Source: Hydrogenophaga sp. | Lineage (GTDB): Bacteria > Pseudomonadota > Gammaproteobacteria > Burkholderiales > Burkholderiaceae_C | Direction: 5' to 3' | DNA length: 64,000 nucleotides | NCBI RefSeq assembly: GCF_030373245.1 | Contig: NZ_JAUCZF010000003.1 | Location: 186,001-250,000 of the forward strand | Part shown: positions 59,491 to 64,000 of the stretch, in pieces | How positions within the stretch are numbered: position 1 is the first letter of the stretch | Layout of the letters: each line of letters begins with the position of its first letter | The notes under the pieces: generated by a model | What the model was told of the DNA's origin: nothing | Database searches by the model: none | What the model saw: only the letters and a program-made list of their open reading frames with translations | Program-made: the position numbers and the translations under genes

Positions 59491-61923
59491 TCAGTGCTTG
59501 ACCGTGTCCGTCGCTGGAGCAGAAGGCGCCACAGACGCGGCCGCCACTTGCTCGGCCACCTCTTCATCGGTCAGAGCCACTGGACTGCGTTCCAGCGCAA
59601 TCGAGAGCACCTTGTCGATCCACTTCACAGGCACGATCTCCAGACCTTGCTTCACGTTGTCGGGAATTTCGGCGAGGTCCTTGACGTTTTCCTCGGGAAT
59701 GATCACGGTCTTGATGCCTCCGCGCAAAGCCGCGAGCAGCTTCTCTTTCAGGCCACCAATGGCGGTGACCTCGCCACGCAACGTGATTTCACCGGTCATC
59801 GCGACATCGGCGCGCACCGGAATCCCGGTCAAGGCTGACACGAGGGCCGTGGTCATGGCCGCACCAGCACTTGGACCATCCTTGGGCGTGGCGCCGTCAG
59901 GCACGTGGATATGGATGTCACGTTTGTCGAATCGCTCGTCTTTGATGCCCAGCGCGCGAGCGCGGCTGCGCACCACGGTCCGCGCGGCCTCGACCGACTC
60001 CTTCATCACGTCACCCAGCGAACCAGTGCGGGTGATCACACCTTTGCCCGGCATGATCGCCACTTCGATGGTCAGCAGATCACCACCCACCTCGGTCCAT
60101 GCCAGACCAACCACCTGACCGACCTGGTTCTGCGCTTCGGCACGGCCGTAGGAGTACTTGCGCACTCCCAGGAATTCGCTCAGGTTGTCCTCATCGACGA
60201 CCACCGTCGGCGTGTACTTCTTCAGCAGCAGGCCCTTGACCACCTTGCGGCAGATCTTGGAAAGCTCGCGTTCCAGCGAGCGCACGCCGGCCTCACGGGT
60301 GTAGTAGCGCACGATGTCGCGCACCGCCGACTCCTTCACCTCCAGTTCAGCTTCCAGGATGCCGTTGTTCTTCAGCTGCTTGGGCAACAAATAACGGATG
60401 GCAATGTTGGTTTTCTCTTCTTCCGTATAACCCGAGAGGCGAATCACCTCCATGCGGTCCAGCAGTGCCGGCGGGATGTTCATCGAGTTTGACGTGGCGA
60501 CGAACATCACGTCAGAGAGGTCGAAGTCCACCTCGACGTAGTGGTCGCCAAAGGTGTGGTTCTGCTCCGGGTCCAGCACCTCCAGCAGCGCACTGGAAGG
60601 GTCGCCGCGGAAATCGGTACCCAGCTTGTCGATCTCGTCGAGCAGGAACAGCGGATTGCGGGTGCCGATCTTGGACAGGCTTTGCAGCACCTTGCCCGGC
60701 ATGGCGCCGATGTAGGTGCGGCGGTGGCCACGGATCTCGGCTTCGTCGCGCATGCCACCCAGGGCCATGCGCACGTACTTGCGGCCGGTAGCCTTGGCGA
60801 CCGACTGACCGAGCGAGGTCTTGCCCACGCCCGGCGGGCCTACCAGACACAGGATGGGCGCCTTGACCTTGTCCACGCGCTGCTGCACTGCGAGGTACTC
60901 AAGAATCCGGTCCTTGACCTTCTCAAGCCCGTAGTGATCCTCATTGAGCACGGCCTCGGCGTAAGACAGGTCGTGCTTGATCTTGGTCTTCTTGCTCCAG
61001 GGCAAGGCGACCAACGCATCGATGTAATTGCGCACCACAGTGGCTTCGGCCGACATGGGTGACATCAGCTTGAGTTTCTTGAACTCGGCTTCGGCCTTCT
61101 TGCGCGCCTCGGCCGGCATGCGGGCTGCCTTGATCTTCTTTTCGATCTCTTCGATGTCGGCGCCCTCTTCGCCTTCGCCCAGCTCCTTCTGGATGGCCTT
61201 GACCTGCTCGTTCAGGTAAAAGTCGCGCTGGTTCTTTTCCATCTGCCGCTTCACGCGGCCCCGGATTTTCTTGTCGACGTTCAGGATGTCGACTTCGCGT
61301 TCCAGTTGCTCGAACAGGTTTTCTAGCCGCTTGTTGACCGGATCGAGATCGAGCACGACCTGCTTGGACTCGAGCTTGAGCGGCAGGTGCGCCGCGATGG
61401 TGTCGGCCAGCCGGCCAGGATCGTCGATGCTGGAAATCGAGGTCAGGATTTCTGAGGGAATTTTCTTGTTGAGTTTGACGTACTGGTCAAACTGCTGCAT
61501 CACCGCGCGGCGCAGCGCTTCGAGCTCGGTCGACAGCATTTCGGCACGCTCGACCGCCGGATCCACCGGGCTCACACTGGCCACAAAATGGCTTTCACCT
61601 TCGGTGACGGACAAGACCTTGGCTCGCTGCACGCCTTCGACCAGCACCTTCACGGTGCCATCGGGCAGCTTGAGCATTTGCAGGATGGTGGCCACGCAAC
61701 CCATCTCAAACATGTCATCGGTCGACGGCTCGTCTTTGGCCGCAGCCTTTTGCGCCACCAGCATGATGCGGCGCTCAGACTCCATCGCGGACTCCAGGGC
61801 TTTGATGCTCTTGGGACGGCCGACGAAAAGCGGAATGACCATGTGCGGGAACACCACCACATCGCGCAAGGGCAACAGGGGCAGTTCCACGGGGGTACTT
61901 GGCAAAGGGGTTTGTCCGGACAT
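59491..61923 (-). CDS. lon: ATP-dependent protease Lon
   Basis: An 810-residue Lon. The N-terminal substrate domain begins LPLLPLRDVVVFPHMVIPLFVGR; the AAA+ domain has GPPGVGKTSLGQS (Walker A) and LFLLDEIDKLG (Walker B); the protease domain carries the catalytic Ser in DGPSAGAAM and the Lys in GGLKEKLLAALRGGIK. ATG at 61923. A heat-shock-like promoter is 24 bases upstream. It follows clpX and clpP on the same strand, the standard order of protease genes. Confidence 0.97.
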   Translation of the reverse strand: MSGQTPLPSTPVELPLLPLRDVVVFPHMVIPLFVGRPKSIKALESAMESERRIMLVAQKAAAKDEPSTDDMFEMGCVATILQMLKLPDGTVKVLVEGVQRAKVLSVTEGESHFVASVSPVDPAVERAEMLSTELEALRRAVMQQFDQYVKLNKKIPSEILTSISSIDDPGRLADTIAAHLPLKLESKQVVLDLDPVNKRLENLFEQLEREVDILNVDKKIRGRVKRQMEKNQRDFYLNEQVKAIQKELGEGEEGADIEEIEKKIKAARMPAEARKKAEAEFKKLKLMSPMSAEATVVRNYIDALVALPWSKKTKIKHDLSYAEAVLNEDHYGLEKVKDRILEYLAVQQRVDKVKAPILCLVGPPGVGKTSLGQSVAKATGRKYVRMALGGMRDEAEIRGHRRTYIGAMPGKVLQSLSKIGTRNPLFLLDEIDKLGTDFRGDPSSALLEVLDPEQNHTFGDHYVEVDFDLSDVMFVATSNSMNIPPALLDRMEVIRLSGYTEEEKTNIAIRYLLPKQLKNNGILEAELEVKESAVRDIVRYYTREAGVRSLERELSKICRKVVKGLLLKKYTPTVVVDEDNLSEFLGVRKYSYGRAEAQNQVGQVVGLAWTEVGGDLLTIEVAIMPGKGVITRTGSLGDVMKESVEAARTVVRSRARALGIKDERFDKRDIHIHVPDGATPKDGPSAGAAMTTALVSALTGIPVRADVAMTGEITLRGEVTAIGGLKEKLLAALRGGIKTVIIPEENVKDLAEIPDNVKQGLEIVPVKWIDKVLSIALERSPVALTDEEVAEQVAAASVAPSAPATDTVKH

Positions 61924-61946
61924 TTCTGAACCTCAACAAAATGGAC

Positions 61947-61974
61947 AGGTGGGGCGGATGCGGGCGAATTCAAC
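61947..61974 (-). promoter_or_regulatory. Predicted sigma-32 promoter of lon
   Basis: On the minus strand GTTGAA (61974-61969) is followed by a 14-base spacer and CCCCACCT (61954-61947). This is close to the heat-shock consensus and to the sites before grpE and dnaK, with the same spacing as grpE. Confidence 0.55.
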
Positions 61975-62024
61975 CGGACGCACGTCATTCTCGGTGCGCG
62001 GCTCAGGTACCGCGCCAGGGTCGT

Positions 62025-63290
62025 TCAAGCCTGCTTGGCCGCTTCGCGGTAAACGAGCAGAGGCGGCTTGTTCTCGTCGATTGTGGACTCATCCACCACG
62101 ACCTTCTCCACGTTGCTCATACCGGGCAAATCGAACATGGTATCGATCAGCGCGTTTTCCAGAATCGAGCGCAGTCCGCGCGCTCCGGTCTTGCGCGCCA
62201 GCGCCTTGCGGGCGATGGCCTTGAGTGCGGCCGGGCGCACCTCCAGCTCAGCGCCTTCCATCGACAGCAGGCGGGAGAACTGCTTGACCACGGCATTCTT
62301 GGGCGCGGTCAGAATTTCGACCAGGGCGTCTTCGCTCAGCTCCGACAGCGCGGCAATCACCGGTACGCGACCCACCAACTCGGGGATAAGACCAAACTTG
62401 ATCAGGTCTTCGGGTTCGATTTCCTTGAAGGCATCGGTCAGGCTGCGCTGCTTCTTGCTCTTGACCACCGCGCCGAACCCCATGCCCGAGGCCTCGGTGC
62501 GGTTCTCGATGATCTTCTCCAGCCCCGCGAATGCGCCGCCGCAGATGAACAGGATGTTGGTCGTATCGACCTGCAGGAAGTCCTGATTGGGGTGTTTGCG
62601 ACCGCCCTGGGGCGGAACGCTCGCCATGGTGCCTTCGATCAGCTTGAGCAGCGCTTGTTGCACTCCTTCGCCCGACACGTCGCGGGTGATGGACGGGTTG
62701 TCCGACTTGCGGGTGATCTTGTCGATCTCGTCGATGTAGACGATGCCCTGCTGGGCGCGCTCCACATCGTAATTGCAGCTCTGCAGCAACTTGGCCACGA
62801 TGTTTTCCACATCCTCGCCCACGTAGCCGGCTTCGGTCAGCGTGGTGGCGTCGGCCATCACAAACGGCACATTGAGCATGCGCGCCATGGTCTGCGCCAG
62901 CAGGGTCTTGCCCGAGCCGGTGGGTCCGAGCAGCAGGATGTTGCTCTTGGCCAGCTCCACTTCGTCCTTGCGGGCTGTCTGCTTGTGGCGAAGGCGCTTG
63001 TAGTGGTTGTAGACGGCCACCGCCAGGGCCCGCTTGGCGGTGTCCTGTCCGATCACATACTGGTCCAGGTTCGCCTTGAGCTCGGCTGGCGTGGGCACCT
63101 CGTCTCCCGAGGGCTTGACCGATTCGAGACCAGGCAACTCGTCGCGGATGATGTCGTTACAGAGCTCGATGCACTCGTCGCAGATGAACACCGACGGACC
63201 GGCAATCAGCTTCTTGACCTCGTGCTGGCTCTTACCGCAGAAGGAGCAGTAGAGCGCTTTTTCGCCAGAGGCGGCTTTTTTATCGGCCAT
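62025..63290 (-). CDS. clpX: ATP-dependent Clp protease, ATPase subunit ClpX
   Basis: A 421-residue AAA+ unfoldase. The zinc-binding N-terminus ([15 protein letters not shown] and ICDECIELC) is complete; Walker A is [15 protein letters not shown], Walker [11 protein letters not shown], and the sensor and pore regions are present. The ClpP-binding loop is [19 protein letters not shown] at 63290. It delivers substrates to the ClpP protease encoded just upstream on the same strand. Confidence 0.98.
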   Translation of the reverse strand: MADKKAASGEKALYCSFCGKSQHEVKKLIAGPSVFICDECIELCNDIIRDELPGLESVKPSGDEVPTPAELKANLDQYVIGQDTAKRALAVAVYNHYKRLRHKQTARKDEVELAKSNILLLGPTGSGKTLLAQTMARMLNVPFVMADATTLTEAGYVGEDVENIVAKLLQSCNYDVERAQQGIVYIDEIDKITRKSDNPSITRDVSGEGVQQALLKLIEGTMASVPPQGGRKHPNQDFLQVDTTNILFICGGAFAGLEKIIENRTEASGMGFGAVVKSKKQRSLTDAFKEIEPEDLIKFGLIPELVGRVPVIAALSELSEDALVEILTAPKNAVVKQFSRLLSMEGAELEVRPAALKAIARKALARKTGARGLRSILENALIDTMFDLPGMSNVEKVVVDESTIDENKPPLLVYREAAKQA

Positions 63291-63442
63291 GGGTTGCGTG
63301 GTTCAGTTGTAACGAGTTGATGCCGTGACGTTGATGATAGTTCAAGCGAGGATGCGCCCATACCCGGGAAAAGCGCTGGATTTGGGCAGATTCAGCACTC
63401 TTTACTGGGTTTGAGGTGGCTTTTTTGTGCAAAACCGCGCCA

Positions 63443-64000
63443 TCAGGCTGTCGAGGGGCGCTTGTCGATCACCTTGTCGATCAGGCCGTACTCCGCCGAC
63501 TCGGCTGCCGTCATGTAGTAGTCGCGCTCGGTGTCGCGGGCAATGCGCTCCAGGGGCTGCCCGGTGCGCTCGGCCAGGATCTTGTTGAGCTGTTCGCGGG
63601 TCTTGAGGATCTCGCGCGCCTGGATCTCGATCTCGGTGGCCTGGCCCCGGCTTCCGCCCGAGGGCTGGTGGATCATGATCTTGGAGTTGGGCAGCGAGAA
63701 ACGCTTGCCTTTGGCGCCGGCAGCCAAAAGGAAAGCGCCCATGCTGGCGGCAAAACCCACGCAAAGGGTCGATACATCGGGCTTGATGAAGTTCATCGTG
63801 TCAAAAATCGCCATGCCCGCCGTGACTGAACCTCCAGGCGAGTTGATGTAGAAGGAGATGTCTTTGTCGGGGTTCTCGCTCTCCAGAAAGAGCAGCTGCG
63901 CCACAAGCAGATTGGCCGAATGGTCGTTGACTTCACCGACCAGAAAGATGACGCGCTCTTTGAGCAGGCGCGAATAAATGTCGTAGGCGCGCTCGCCGCG
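63443..64000 (-). CDS. clpP: ATP-dependent Clp protease proteolytic subunit ClpP (5' end outside the window)
   Basis: The frame runs open through the window edge, so the N-terminus is missing. Seen are [12 protein letters not shown], the INSPGGSV oxyanion region, the catalytic Ser in [14 protein letters not shown], the catalytic His in [10 protein letters not shown], and the Asp near [20 protein letters not shown]. It forms the heptameric protease rings used by ClpX. 152 bases separate it from clpX. Confidence 0.97.
   Translation of the reverse strand, partial: RGERAYDIYSRLLKERVIFLVGEVNDHSANLLVAQLLFLESENPDKDISFYINSPGGSVTAGMAIFDTMNFIKPDVSTLCVGFAASMGAFLLAAGAKGKRFSLPNSKIMIHQPSGGSRGQATEIEIQAREILKTREQLNKILAERTGQPLERIARDTERDYYMTAAESAEYGLIDKVIDKRPSTA

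Overview
The window looks like chromosome of a betaproteobacterium in the family Comamonadaceae (order Burkholderiales), probably close to Hydrogenophaga or a relative. The basis is high GC, protein sequence character, several tripartite-tricarboxylate (Bug/TctC-type) binding proteins, a Comamonas-type protocatechuate 4,5-cleavage (pmd/lig) operon, and a scattered short intergenic repeat. No database search was possible, so the genus is an inference.

Layout. 1-1.2 kb: 3' end of rpoD and its terminator. 1.5-7 kb: an acyl-CoA synthetase, a chimeric ORF joining an ArsA ATPase N-terminus to a type I methylase (HsdM) C-terminus, and a two-component system with a CpxP/Spy-like lipoprotein. 7-10 kb: a LysR gene divergent from a ureide set (OHCU decarboxylase, Bug protein, hydroxyisourate-hydrolase-like protein). 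10-17.5 kb: aldo/keto reductase and the pmdC-B-A-D-F-E set on the minus strand, with a divergent LysR gene. 17.4-22.5 kb: an oxidoreductase, an orphan Bug protein and a TRAP transporter. 22.8-33.2 kb: a plus-strand CoA-dependent phenylpropanoid side-chain shortening cluster (hydratase, ligase, thiolase, dehydrogenase, thioesterase, tannase-type esterase, flavin reductase, acyl-CoA dehydrogenase, MarR regulator). 33.3-38.6 kb: HxlR regulator, FAH-family hydrolase, then grpE-dnaK-dnaJ. 38.7-39.8 kb: small membrane ORF and a ParDE toxin-antitoxin pair. 39.8-48.3 kb: FAD oxidoreductase and a ligase-associated DNA repair group (exonuclease, ATP ligase, MGMT-like protein, Lhr helicase, PdeM), with a GST gene inside it. 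48.3-49.2 kb: a decay zone (18-bp inverted repeat, transposase remnant, isochorismatase pseudogene). 49.2-58.9 kb: GFA-like and DUF proteins, cytochrome c, acetyl-CoA synthetase, a voltage-gated sodium channel coupled to class I fumarase, murI, an MFS carrier. 59-64 kb: tRNA-Gly, tRNA-Cys, tRNA-Leu, then lon, clpX and partial clpP.

How the genes work together. The 10-33 kb island can be read as one catabolic route: ester hydrolysis of plant hydroxycinnamates, uptake, CoA activation, stepwise (not retro-aldol) two-carbon removal, release of the aromatic acid, then protocatechuate 4,5-cleavage to pyruvate and oxaloacetate. Caffeate or hydrocaffeate would give protocatechuate directly, so for those substrates the window may be nearly self-sufficient; no vanillate demethylase or 4-hydroxybenzoate hydroxylase is present. 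A palindrome lying exactly between a -35 and a -10 box ahead of the hydratase is the likely MarR operator. Heat-shock-type promoters are visible before grpE, dnaK and lon.

The most unusual features are the ArsA-HsdM chimera, a genomic repeat read through in frame inside the acyl-CoA dehydrogenase, the sodium channel-fumarase coupling, and the pseudogene zone after pdeM.
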